Below are positions 44,940-52,780 of a stretch of 52,780 nucleotides of DNA, in pieces. The stretch's first letter is position 1; every line of letters starts with the position of its first letter. The notes beneath the pieces are model-generated. The model was not told the DNA's origin, ran no database searches, and was given only the letters and a program-made list of their open reading frames with translations. The stretch covers positions 1 through 52,780 of the forward strand of contig JAHHIF010000057.1 of the NCBI GenBank assembly GCA_019358875.1, in the 5' to 3' direction. The DNA comes from Symplocastrum torsivum CPER-KK1 (lineage in GTDB: Bacteria; Cyanobacteriota; Cyanobacteriia; Cyanobacteriales; Coleofasciculaceae). The position numbers were made by a program, and so were the translations under genes.

Positions 44940-45268
44940 CTTAATTGTAGCAAGCAGTAGTATTGCACAGCAATCATCAAAAAATCAAGTTGATTAATGG
45001 CTTGCTTTTTGGCACTATCTCTGGGATGCTTCTATATTAATTCTAGATAACCCCGCTATTCCGGGCGACTTACAGTACATTTTCTTAAAAATAGACAAAA
45101 AAGTCCAAATACTATCGCTCAAGATGCAACGTTGATTTATAAAATAAAGCTTAAATTTATCAATTGCGTTAACACAGCATAATGCAAGGCGGATTTGGTT
45201 GACTGACTTAGCTGATGTAGGATTTCAGGTTTAATCTTTGCTGCGCGATCGCAATTTTGTAGAGAACA

Positions 45269-46978
45269 ATGGATATCAAGGCCCAACGGATAAAAACTGA
45301 CATTCTGATTATTGGTGGTGGCACTGCTGGTACAATGGCAGCGATTAAAGCCAAGCAAGCTAATCCAGAGGCAGATGTACTAATCTTAGAAAAAGCTAAC
45401 ATTCGCCGTAGTGGTGCGATCGCAATGGGAATGGATGGGGTGAATACTGCCGTAATTCCTGGTATTTCCACACCCGAACAGTACGTGCGAGAAGTCACAA
45501 TTGCTAACGATGGTATTCTCAATCAAAAAGCAGTTTATGAAACTGCCTCTCTAGGCTATGAAGTTATTCAGGAACTCGATAGTTGGGGAGTTCAATTTCA
45601 GAAAGATCCGCAAGGAAATTACGATGTCAAGCAAGTGCATCGTGTAGGGCGATATGTTCTACCCATGCCAGAAGGGAAAGACTTAAAAAGCATCTTAACT
45701 CGCCAAGTCAAGCGCCATAAAGCAAAGGTAATTAACCGGGTAATGGCAACTCGAATTGCCGTGAGAAAAGGTCGAGCTGTTGGTGCTATTGGTTTCGATG
45801 TTCGCAATGGGGACTTTGTTATTATTCAGGCTAAAGCCGTCATCCTTTGTACGGGTGCTTGCGGACGTTTGGGATTACCTGCATCTGGCTATCTTTATGG
45901 CACGTATGAAAATCCCACTAATGCAGGTGACGGCTACTCAATGGCGTACCATGCAGGTGCAGAATTAACGAATATTGAGTGTTTTCAAATCAATCCCTTA
46001 ATCAAAGACTATAACGGACCTGCTTGTGCCTATGTCGCCGGACCATTGGGTGCTTACACCGCTAATGCTGAGGGACACCGCTTCATTAATTGCGACTATT
46101 GGAGCGGTCAAATGATGCTGGAAGTCTGGAAAGAACTCAATTCTGGCAAAGGGCCAGTCCAGCTAAAGATGACTCATCTCGATGAGGACACCATTTCCGA
46201 AATTGAATCTATCTTATGGTCTAACGAACGACCGAGTCGAGGACGTTTTCACGAAGGCAGAGGCGAAAACTACCGCACTCACGGCGTTGAAATGAATATC
46301 TCTGAAATAGGGTTGTGTAGCGGTCATAGTGCCTCTGGAGTTTGGGTGAATGAGAAGGCAGAAACCACGGTACCAGGATTGTATGCTGCCGGAGATATGG
46401 CAAGTGTTCCCCACAACTATATGATTGGAGCATTCGTATATGGTCGGTTAGCAGGAACTAATGCGATTGAATACATCAAAGACTTAGAGCATCTTGAACC
46501 CGATCTCAACTTTTTAGAAGCAGAAAAAGCTCGAATCTATCATCCCTTAACACAGCCGGAGGGCATTCCCCACACGCAAATTGAGTATAAGCTGCGGCGA
46601 GTTGTCAACGATTATCTTCAGCCGCCTAAAGCCAAGAACAAAATGGAAATTGGTTTAGAACATTTCGTGCGCTATCAGGAAACTCTCAATCAGATGGGAG
46701 CAAGAGATGCTCATGAACTGATGCGGAGTATGGAAGTTCACTTTATTCGAGACTGTGCAGAAATGGCAGCACGAGCATCACTGTATCGCAAAGAAAGCCG
46801 ATGGGGACTTTATCATTACTATTCGGACTATCCTGAGAAGAACAATGAGGAGTGGTTTTGCCACGTCAATTTGAAAAAGAATGAAGCAGAAAAAATGGTG
46901 CTATTTAAGCGCCCGGTTGAACCCTACATTATAGATGTGAATGTAGAACAAGAAGTTTATGATGTTGCGGTTCGTTGA
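45269..46978 (+). CDS. FAD-dependent oxidoreductase resembling APS-reductase alpha / fumarate reductase flavoprotein
   Basis: 569-aa flavoprotein of the succinate dehydrogenase/fumarate reductase superfamily. FAD-binding GGGTAG is at 16-21, and LEKANIRRSGAIAMGM, where ANI-RSGA is typical of AprA, comes next. A second FAD region is GLYAAGDMASV. The C-terminal ESRWGLYHYYSDYPEKNNEEW is reminiscent of AprA rather than of SdhA/FrdA. With the ferredoxin 101 bp downstream it forms an AprAB-like pair. True APS reductase (dissimilatory) is not expected in a cyanobacterium, so the substrate is probably another sulfur compound. Position inside an ssu locus supports a role in organosulfur use. Confidence 0.85.
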   Translation: MDIKAQRIKTDILIIGGGTAGTMAAIKAKQANPEADVLILEKANIRRSGAIAMGMDGVNTAVIPGISTPEQYVREVTIANDGILNQKAVYETASLGYEVIQELDSWGVQFQKDPQGNYDVKQVHRVGRYVLPMPEGKDLKSILTRQVKRHKAKVINRVMATRIAVRKGRAVGAIGFDVRNGDFVIIQAKAVILCTGACGRLGLPASGYLYGTYENPTNAGDGYSMAYHAGAELTNIECFQINPLIKDYNGPACAYVAGPLGAYTANAEGHRFINCDYWSGQMMLEVWKELNSGKGPVQLKMTHLDEDTISEIESILWSNERPSRGRFHEGRGENYRTHGVEMNISEIGLCSGHSASGVWVNEKAETTVPGLYAAGDMASVPHNYMIGAFVYGRLAGTNAIEYIKDLEHLEPDLNFLEAEKARIYHPLTQPEGIPHTQIEYKLRRVVNDYLQPPKAKNKMEIGLEHFVRYQETLNQMGARDAHELMRSMEVHFIRDCAEMAARASLYRKESRWGLYHYYSDYPEKNNEEWFCHVNLKKNEAEKMVLFKRPVEPYIIDVNVEQEVYDVAVR

Positions 46979-47079
46979 AAGAGAAAATAGGGCGGGTTTA
47001 ACGGAGATATCTGTTTGACCACAAGTTAGTTGGTTAAACCCATCCCTACAGGAGATGCTTGCAAATAGGATTAGAATTC

Positions 47080-47307
47080 ATGGCTTTAATTAATCAACGA
47101 GTTGACGTTCCTGTTATTGTCGATGAGTCTAAATGTTTGGAAAAATGCAATGCCTGTATTGAAGTATGTCCACTAGATGTGTTAGCAAAGAATCCTGAAA
47201 CGGGAAAAGCTTACATGAAGTACGACGAGTGCTGGTTTTGCTTACCTTGCGAAAAGGAGTGTCCCACTAACGCGATTACAGTAAAAATTCCCTTTCTTTT
47301 GCGTTAG
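47080..47307 (+). CDS. Two-cluster [4Fe-4S] ferredoxin, APS-reductase beta-like
   Basis: 75-aa ferredoxin. First motif is CLEKCNACIEVCP (note the CxxxCxxCxxxCP spacing), second is CWFCLPCEKECP, enough for two [4Fe-4S] clusters. DECWFCLPCEKECPTNAI resembles the CWECYSC...CP motif of AprB, but the C-terminal tail of AprB is missing. Start is the ATG at 47080 with AGGA upstream; an in-frame TTG at 47059 is less likely. Likely electron-transfer subunit of the preceding flavoprotein. HEAT gene follows after 10 bp. Confidence 0.88.
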   Translation: MALINQRVDVPVIVDESKCLEKCNACIEVCPLDVLAKNPETGKAYMKYDECWFCLPCEKECPTNAITVKIPFLLR

Positions 47308-47317
47308 GAGAAGAACG

Positions 47318-48292
47318 ATGCAAGTTGATACAGATGATGAATTGAATCAATGGGTAGAACTGTTGCGATCGCCAAATCTAGACGAACGCTTAGTCGCCAT
47401 CAAATCCCTGCAACATCTCGGTGATGAAGCCGCCGTTTACCCCCTAATCTCAGCCCTCCAAGATGAGAGTACAGTTGTTCAAAAGCTCGCTGTTACTACC
47501 TTATGGGAATTGGCAAGTCCAGTTGCCGTTGCGCCGTTAATTGACTGCCTTGATTCTGCGGATGAAGAAATCAGAAGTGAAGCATTAGCCGCGCTTGGAG
47601 AGTTAGTTACACAGGATGATCTTCTGACGCTACTCGATGCACTTCGTCGTGATGATGTAAACGTGCAGTTAAGCGTGTTGATTCTACTGCGAAAAATTCA
47701 TGATGTTCAAGCATTGCCTTACATTCTCCCGTTCTTTGAATCTGAGAATGCTCAGTTGCGAGAAGCAGCAGTGACAACGCTTTGCTATCTCAATCAGGTT
47801 AAAACTTGCCCGCCTGTCCTGGTACTTCTGTCCGATCCAGCAGAGGTGGTGCGTCGTGCGGCGGCTTTAACGCTGGGACATTTAGCGGATGATCAAGTTG
47901 TTCCCTTATTGTGTCAAGCACTAACAACTGATTCCGATTGGCAAGTGCGCCGTAATGTGGCTAAATCATTAGCACTTCATGCTGCAACTGAGGCTATCCC
48001 CGCTTTGGGAAAAGCGTTGCAAGATGAGCATTGGCAAGTTCGCAAATTTGCAGCTCAAGCGTTGCAAAACGTTGCTGACGATAGCGTTTTACCAGACTTA
48101 GTGCAAGGCTTATCGGATGAATATCCAGATGTGCGACGAGATGCTGCGATCGCACTTGGAAATCTCGGCAATCCCTCCGTCCTCAACAGCCTCCAGCAAA
48201 CTCTGGACGATCCGGATGTGGATGTTCGCATCTACACGCAACGGGCGATGCAAAAGCTTCAGGCGTCTAGGCAAGAATTACCCAATGTCTAA
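47318..48292 (+). CDS. HEAT-repeat protein
   Basis: 324-aa soluble protein made almost entirely of about nine HEAT/PBS-lyase-type helical repeats of ~31 residues (LVAIKSLQHLGDEAAVYPLI, EIRSEALAALGELV, VVRRAAALTLGHLADDQVV, DVRRDAAIALGNLG). Such proteins act as scaffolds; some are phycobilin lyases, but no bilin-enzyme hallmark is seen. An AGGAG ribosome-binding site precedes the ATG. Its end overlaps the mrp start by 8 bp, so it is translationally coupled. Context suggests an assembly or scaffold role for the AprAB-like complex. Confidence 0.85.
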   Translation: MQVDTDDELNQWVELLRSPNLDERLVAIKSLQHLGDEAAVYPLISALQDESTVVQKLAVTTLWELASPVAVAPLIDCLDSADEEIRSEALAALGELVTQDDLLTLLDALRRDDVNVQLSVLILLRKIHDVQALPYILPFFESENAQLREAAVTTLCYLNQVKTCPPVLVLLSDPAEVVRRAAALTLGHLADDQVVPLLCQALTTDSDWQVRRNVAKSLALHAATEAIPALGKALQDEHWQVRKFAAQALQNVADDSVLPDLVQGLSDEYPDVRRDAAIALGNLGNPSVLNSLQQTLDDPDVDVRIYTQRAMQKLQASRQELPNV

Positions 48293-49385
48293 CCATCAAT
48301 CGCCTTTTAAGCGCTCTAGCGTGGAAGGAACGTCCGAAAGTTTACAACATCCTGCCAACCCTTTGATTGAATCCCGTCGCCAAGAAGCGATCGGCATTCT
48401 TAAACAAGTCACCGATTCCATTCTCAAAAATAATATAGTCAGCTTGGGAATGGTGCGAAATCTGCGGATTGTTGATGACTATATCTACCTGCGCCTTTAT
48501 ATTGGTGCACATCAACACTACCTGCAAGAACAAACTCAACAGGCTCTCTCTTCCTTAACCTGGTGCAAGAAAGCTTACCTTCAACTGTGTACGATTCCCG
48601 GTGTCAAAACAACGATTGCAATTTCTAGTGGCAAAGGGGGAGTCGGAAAATCCACAACATCCGTTAATTTAGCTGCTGCGTTGAAATTATGTGGCGCACG
48701 AGTGGGTTTACTCGATGCCGATGTTTATGGGCCGAACGTACCTCAGATGCTAGGAGTTAGACAATCTGAGGTACAGGTGATCGATACAGCACAAGGACAG
48801 AGATTTCTTCCCTTAGAAGCGCATGGCATCAAAGTCATGTCAGTCGGGCTTTTAGCTGAACCAGAGCATCCTCTGGCTTGGCGCGGGCCTGTTTTGCATA
48901 AGATAATTACTCAATTTATCACTGAGGTAGAGTGGGGAGAACTCGACTATTTACTCATTGACTTGCCCCCAGGCACTGGAGATGCCCAAATCACAATTAT
49001 CCAGGAAAGCCCTATCTGTGGAGCAATTATTGTTACCACTCCGCAGCAAGTTGCAATATCGGATGTTCGCCGCAGTATTAATATGTTTCGGCAAGTTGGG
49101 GTTCCTGTGTTAGGAATTATTGAGAATATGAGTTACTTCGTGTGCAAGCATTGTGGAGAACCCAGCCATATTTTTGGAAGTGGTGGCGGTGAACAAATTG
49201 CTGCTGAATTGCAAGCACCATTACTTGGAAAAATTCCCATTGAACCTCATATTTGTACTGGTGGTGATGTGGGACAACCGATGCCAATCCTTGAACCTGG
49301 CTCTTTAGTTGCACAGGTATTTATGGAAATAGCCAAAACCCTGAATACTACTTTTTCCTCAGAAAATTCAACAGCCCTCCAGTAG
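48285..49385 (+). CDS. Mrp/ApbC family P-loop ATPase (Fe-S cluster carrier)
   Basis: 366-aa protein. An N-terminal MIP18/DUF59-like region (~30-95), a deviant Walker A SSGKGGVGKST (114-124), the LLDADVYGPNVPQML and IDLPPGTGDAQ motifs, and the cluster-binding C287-x-x-C290 (YFVCKHCGEP). Mrp proteins carry and insert [4Fe-4S] clusters. Most cyanobacteria have a housekeeping mrp; a copy fused into this operon is probably dedicated to the adjacent two-cluster ferredoxin. The start ATG at 48285 overlaps the HEAT stop; longer upstream frame is unlikely. Confidence 0.92.
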   Translation: MSNHQSPFKRSSVEGTSESLQHPANPLIESRRQEAIGILKQVTDSILKNNIVSLGMVRNLRIVDDYIYLRLYIGAHQHYLQEQTQQALSSLTWCKKAYLQLCTIPGVKTTIAISSGKGGVGKSTTSVNLAAALKLCGARVGLLDADVYGPNVPQMLGVRQSEVQVIDTAQGQRFLPLEAHGIKVMSVGLLAEPEHPLAWRGPVLHKIITQFITEVEWGELDYLLIDLPPGTGDAQITIIQESPICGAIIVTTPQQVAISDVRRSINMFRQVGVPVLGIIENMSYFVCKHCGEPSHIFGSGGGEQIAAELQAPLLGKIPIEPHICTGGDVGQPMPILEPGSLVAQVFMEIAKTLNTTFSSENSTALQ

Positions 49386-49512
49386 CCTCTTACTGTCTGC
49401 CTGACACATCTTAGTGAATCCCTGGTCAATTAAGTCTGACAGGCTAAGAACTGGATACGGGAACTTGCTTTTTACATCAGTTCATGTGATATTCTCTTTA
49501 ATCTCTGCTAAA

Positions 49513-49538
49513 TACGGTATCTCGATCAAATTACCGTA
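49513..49538. promoter_or_regulatory. Candidate sulfur-regulon operator, site B
   Basis: TACGGTA-TCTCGATCAAAT-TACCGTA: perfectly symmetric 7-bp half sites, 12-bp spacer, ending 20 bp before the ssuD ATG. Closest to the consensus of the three sites. Confidence 0.65.
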
Positions 49539-49558
49539 CTTTATAAGCCCTGACAACA

Positions 49559-50716
49559 ATGCAAATTCTTTGGTTTTTCCCAACGCATGGTGATGGACGT
49601 TATCTCGGCACTGCATATGGTGGACGTGCCGTCACCCCTGAATATTTGCGGCAGATTGCCCAAGCTGTAGATAATCTGGGTTACACAGGTGCATTAATAC
49701 CCACCGGACGCTCTTGTGAAGATGCCTGGATTGCAGCTTCATCTTTGATCGCTGTAACCAAGCGGATGAAGTTTCTTGTTGCGATTCGTCCAGGAATTAC
49801 CTCTCCTGGCGCAGCCGCACGGATGGCATCAACCTTTGACCGGATGTCGAATGGACGGTTGCTAGTGAATGTGGTGACAGGCGGCGATCCAGTTGAACTA
49901 GCTGGGGATGGTTTACATCTGAGTCATGATGAACGCTATGACTTAACGGATGAATTCCTCACCGTTTGGCGAGGCATCATGAGCGGTGAAACGGTTGACC
50001 TTGACGGACAGCATTTGCAAATTAAGGGGGGAAAACTCCTATTTCCACCTGTCCAAAGTCCCTATCCAGCGCTGTGGTTTGGTGGCTCATCAGCAGCAGC
50101 AAAGCGAGTTGCGGCTAAGCACATTGATGTTTACCTCACGTGGGGAGAACCACCTGATCAAGTCGCGCAAAAGATTCAAGAGGTTCGCCAACTAGCAGCA
50201 GAACAAGGCAGAACAGTCCGTTTTGGGATTCGCCTTCATGTGATTGTGCGGGAAACCGAGAGCGAAGCGTGGGATGCGGCGAATCAGTTAATTAAGTATG
50301 TCGATGAAGAAGCGATCGCAACCGCTCAACAAGCCTTTGCTCGTGCCGACTCCGAAGGACAACGACGGATGAGTCAACTCCATGGTGGTAGCCGAGAAGC
50401 CCTAGAAATCAGCCCTAACCTTTGGGCAGGTGTTGGCTTAGTCCGGGGTGGTGCAGGCACAGCCTTAGTTGGCGATCCAGATACTGTCGCTCAGCGGATG
50501 CTGGAATATACAGAACTCGGAATTGAAACCTTCATCTTCTCTGGCTATCCCCACCTAGAAGAAGCGTATCGAGTCGCTGAATTATTATTCCCGCGCCTCC
50601 CCTTGGAGAACCAGCCAGCTCCCCTCCAAACTCATATCATGAGTCCCTTTGGTGAAATTGTCGCCAACGAGAACTTCCCACAAGAACGACAAGTTACTCC
50701 AGCGAGTGCGTCATGA
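49559..50716 (+). CDS. ssuD: FMNH2-dependent alkanesulfonate monooxygenase
   Basis: Releases sulfite from alkanesulfonates using O2 and FMNH2; luciferase-like TIM barrel of 385 aa. Family marks: ILWFFPTHGDGRYLGT, GYTGALIPTGRSCEDAW, FLVAIRPGITSPGAAARMA, RLLVNVVTGGDPVELAGDG and YLTWGEPPDQV. The flavin reductase SsuE that normally supplies FMNH2 is not in the window. Starts at the ATG 20 bp after dyad site B. Stop overlaps ssuC by 4 bp. Confidence 0.96.
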   Translation: MQILWFFPTHGDGRYLGTAYGGRAVTPEYLRQIAQAVDNLGYTGALIPTGRSCEDAWIAASSLIAVTKRMKFLVAIRPGITSPGAAARMASTFDRMSNGRLLVNVVTGGDPVELAGDGLHLSHDERYDLTDEFLTVWRGIMSGETVDLDGQHLQIKGGKLLFPPVQSPYPALWFGGSSAAAKRVAAKHIDVYLTWGEPPDQVAQKIQEVRQLAAEQGRTVRFGIRLHVIVRETESEAWDAANQLIKYVDEEAIATAQQAFARADSEGQRRMSQLHGGSREALEISPNLWAGVGLVRGGAGTALVGDPDTVAQRMLEYTELGIETFIFSGYPHLEEAYRVAELLFPRLPLENQPAPLQTHIMSPFGEIVANENFPQERQVTPASAS

Positions 50717-51498
50717 ACAATAAATGGCTAAAAAATAAGCGTGTTCAGCAGTTGATTCCTTGGGCTGTGCCCGTCTTGCTAATTGTTCTCTGGCAGTTTT
50801 TTGTGCAAGTAGGTTGGCTCTCCACCAGAGTTTTACCTGCTCCAACAGGCGTTCTACAAGCGGGTATCCAACTTGCTAAGAGTGGAGAACTCTTCCGACA
50901 CATTGGTGTGAGTACTTGGCGTGCCTTCCTCGGTTTCGCGATAGGTGGCGGTATTGGTTTAGTATTGGGATTACTCAATGGCATATTTCCCATCTCTGAA
51001 AAGCTTTTGGACACATCCATTCAAATGATTCGGAATGTTCCCCATTTAGCTTTAATTCCCTTGGTAATCTTGTGGTTTGGTATTGGGGAAGAATCGAAGC
51101 TATTTCTAGTTGCTCTGGGTGTAATGTTTCCTATCTATTTGAATACCTATCATGGGATTCGCACTGTCGAGCCAGGATTAATTGAGATGGGCAAAGTCTA
51201 TGGGCTGAAACCAGCGGCTCTCTTCTGGCAAATCATTCTTCCTGGAGCATTGCCTTCAATTCTCGTGGGTGTGCGTTATGCATTGGGAATTATGTGGTTG
51301 ACGCTAATTGTTGCTGAGACAATTGCCGCTGATTCTGGCATTGGTTACATGGCAATGAATGCTCGTGAGTTTATGCAAACCGATGTCGTGGTATTAAGCA
51401 TTCTGATATATGCCTTGTTGGGCAAATTAGCAGATACTGCTGCCAGGATTTTAGAAGAGAAATGGCTGGCTTGGCATCCTAACTATCAGCTAGCTTAA
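50713..51498 (+). CDS. ssuC: Sulfonate ABC transporter permease
   Basis: 261-aa inner-membrane permease of the SsuC/TauC type (BPD_transp_1 fold). About six hydrophobic segments, with the family EAA-type loop YGLKPAALFWQIILPGALP. Opening PWAVPVLLIVLWQFFVQVGW and IGYMAMNAREFMQTD near the C-terminus are typical. ATG overlaps the ssuD stop (ATGA), so expression is coupled. Partner of the ssuA-like lipoprotein and the ATPase downstream. Confidence 0.95.
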   Translation: MNNKWLKNKRVQQLIPWAVPVLLIVLWQFFVQVGWLSTRVLPAPTGVLQAGIQLAKSGELFRHIGVSTWRAFLGFAIGGGIGLVLGLLNGIFPISEKLLDTSIQMIRNVPHLALIPLVILWFGIGEESKLFLVALGVMFPIYLNTYHGIRTVEPGLIEMGKVYGLKPAALFWQIILPGALPSILVGVRYALGIMWLTLIVAETIAADSGIGYMAMNAREFMQTDVVVLSILIYALLGKLADTAARILEEKWLAWHPNYQLA

Positions 51499-51682
51499 AG
51501 AATTTGGAATTAGCTTTTAGCCCTGTTACCGTCCAACAGTTAATCAGACAGTTTTTTTGAATTTGGTTTACTGGAAGAACAGAGCAGCTTTAATACAAAA
51601 CGAAGTGGTTAATTTCATGAAAAAACAAGATTGTGCTGCTAAGAACCAACCGCTTACTGCAATAAAGAAGGAGATTTTAAGC

Positions 51683-52450
51683 GTGAAAATATCTGAGCAA
51701 GGGACACACCTGAAAGTTGTAGATTTGACCAAGACTTTTGGCAGTATTACTGTTTTAAAGTCAGTGAATTTAGAGGTAGCCCCTGGAGAATTTATCGCGA
51801 TTGTTGGCAGGAGTGGTTGCGGTAAGAGTACGCTTCTACGTCTTGTCGCTGGATTGGAGACACCCAGCCAAGGGGGAGTGTTACTGGATGGAGAGCCACT
51901 GCGTAAGCTCAGCCGCTCAGTCCGAGTGATGTTTCAGGATGCACGTTTATTGCAATGGAAACGAGTGCTGGAAAATGTAGGACTAGGTTTACAAAATAAC
52001 TGGCGCGAGAGAGCAGAGTGGGCACTTGAGCAAGTTGGACTCAAAGAACGGGCGGGAGATTGGCCGGCAGTACTTTCTGGTGGGCAACGGCAGCGGGTTG
52101 CCCTAGCAAGAGCTTTGGTAAGTCAGCCGCGTTTACTTCTATTAGATGAGCCTTTGGGGGCATTGGACGCTCTCACTCGCATTGAGATGCAACGGTTGAT
52201 TGAGCAGTTATGGCAGGAGCAACAGTTTACGTCGCTTTTGGTAACGCATGACGTGGAAGAAGCCGTGGCATTGGCTGATCGAGTGTTGCTAATCGAGGCG
52301 GGGCAAATTGCTCTGGATGTCCGTGTGACACTGCCACGCCCGCGAGCAAGGGGCAGTGCCCAGTTTGGTCAAATCAAAGAAATGGTACTTGAGCGAGTCA
52401 TGAATCGCCAAGGTACTAATACAAGTAAAGTAGTGCAACTGAGCCGTTAA
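51683..52450 (+). CDS. ssuB: Sulfonate ABC transporter ATP-binding protein
   Basis: Cytoplasmic ATPase powering sulfonate import. Seen: Walker A GRSGCGKST, Q-loop VMFQDARLL, signature LSGGQRQRVALARAL, Walker B LLLLDEPLGALD and H-loop VTHDVEEAV. About 255 aa from the GTG at 51683, which follows AAGGAG by 9 bases. An in-frame ATG at 51617 has a poor ribosome-binding site, and a TTG at 51557 is unlikely. Gap to ssuC is 184 bp, so it may have extra control. Confidence 0.95.
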   Translation: MKISEQGTHLKVVDLTKTFGSITVLKSVNLEVAPGEFIAIVGRSGCGKSTLLRLVAGLETPSQGGVLLDGEPLRKLSRSVRVMFQDARLLQWKRVLENVGLGLQNNWRERAEWALEQVGLKERAGDWPAVLSGGQRQRVALARALVSQPRLLLLDEPLGALDALTRIEMQRLIEQLWQEQQFTSLLVTHDVEEAVALADRVLLIEAGQIALDVRVTLPRPRARGSAQFGQIKEMVLERVMNRQGTNTSKVVQLSR

Positions 52451-52600
52451 ACATTCAGCTTTAGGAGAAACAAACTTTTGCCACCATTTGCTGGGGGTAG
52501 TTTCTTAATGCCTTGAAAAGCTTATCCAATAACCGAAAAATTTAACCAAAATCTACTTGCTATTCACAATTTACTGTGATATTTCTATTCAAAGAGAAAC

Positions 52601-52626
52601 TACACTAAGTCGATATAATTACCGTA
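52601..52626. promoter_or_regulatory. Candidate sulfur-regulon operator, site C
   Basis: TACACTA-AGTCGATATAAT-TACCGTA: right half site identical to site B, same 12-bp spacer with TCGAT and AAT. It lies 150 bp after ssuB in the otherwise gene-free end of the window and may control the next gene to the right. Confidence 0.55.
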
Positions 52627-52655
52627 GATTTAATTGTGATTTCCACTGGAATTAC

Positions 52656-52780
52656 ACTAGTGCAGCGAGGCGGAAATAAGTGACCAGTTAAAAAAGGAAG
52701 CAAAAAGGGATACACTGAAAGATGCTCCCGTCAAGAAGGAAGAAGTACTTTGAGCCTTGAAATTAATGCCGAATCCTAAC
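52656..52780. mobile_element. End of an IS or MITE running off the window
   Basis: ACTAGTGCAGC, GAGGCGGAAATAAG, then CCAGTTAAAAAAGG match (inverted) the right end of the 101-bp element at 20270-20370. An open frame here reads SDQLKKEAKRDTLKD, then a stop near 52755. It may be the left end of a full-length element. Confidence 0.5.

Noticed and set aside
45052..45077. A fourth possible copy of the sulfur-locus dyad ending in TACAGTA
   Set aside because: The left half site (CCCGCTA) and spacer do not match the other three sites.
45269..47307. Flavoprotein/ferredoxin pair considered as true dissimilatory APS reductase
   Set aside because: The ferredoxin lacks the AprB C-terminal tail, and no sat, qmo or dsr gene is nearby.
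47318..48292. HEAT protein considered as a phycobilin lyase (CpcE/NblB type)
   Set aside because: No phycobiliprotein genes are near, and the operon context is Fe-S/sulfur.

Overview
The window is chromosomal DNA from a cyanobacterium, most likely filamentous. The octamer GCGATCGC (HIP1) recurs throughout. Lineage-typical genes are present: a Ycf66-family protein, a CcbP calcium-binding protein, a long cyanobacterial MutL, CBS and PAS histidine kinases, dCache adenylate cyclases and a filamentous-haemagglutinin-type exoprotein. Intergenic DNA carries STRR-like heptamers, small inverted-repeat elements and IS debris, typical of a large, repeat-rich filamentous genome. No rRNA, tRNA, CRISPR array or intact transposase gene was recognised.

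Layout. 0-8.6 kb: ileS, ycf66-like, gnd, an Hpt phosphotransfer protein, an aldo/keto reductase, an ABC-2 permease and a stand-alone response regulator. 8.6-16 kb: a decayed GGDEF-EAL gene, an orphan small protein, an S9 peptidase, an SDR and a CBS-domain histidine kinase. 16-21.5 kb: a small Cys-tailed peptide gene, a two-partner-secretion exoprotein, a ccbP-ferredoxin pair and an HD phosphohydrolase whose reading frame holds an in-frame amber codon. 21.5-29.6 kb (minus strand): a K+ channel behind mutL, then a PAS histidine kinase, a Ras-like GTPase, an OmpA/BON envelope protein and a coiled-coil protein. 29.8-37.3 kb: Fe-S aldo/keto reductase, bifunctional nuclease, riboflavin synthase, alpha/beta hydrolase, M14 carboxypeptidase, BON protein and Uma2 endonuclease. 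37.4-42 kb: two tandem paralogous class III cyclases. 42-43.7 kb: a graveyard of pseudogenes and insertion-element fragments. 43.7-52.5 kb: an organosulfur locus. The last 125 bases carry the end of another repeat/IS.

The most coherent unit is the sulfonate locus. It has a lipoprotein binding protein (ssuA-like, divergent), a permease and ATPase (ssuC, ssuB) and an FMNH2-dependent alkanesulfonate monooxygenase (ssuD). Between ssuA and ssuD sits an unusual four-gene block: a flavoprotein resembling APS-reductase alpha, a two-cluster ferredoxin resembling APS-reductase beta, a HEAT-repeat protein and an Mrp/ApbC Fe-S carrier. Three copies of a dyad (TACGGTA-N12-TACCGTA type, with conserved spacer bases) lie upstream of ssuA, directly upstream of ssuD and downstream of ssuB. 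They look like operators of one regulon.

A second unit of interest pairs a Rab/Ras-like GTPase with a histidine kinase (4-bp overlap) and an OmpA/BON protein. That envelope protein has a cytoplasmic domain that looks roadblock/longin-like, suggesting a trans-envelope GTPase signalling module. All functions are read from sequence motifs and remembered family features; no database search was run.
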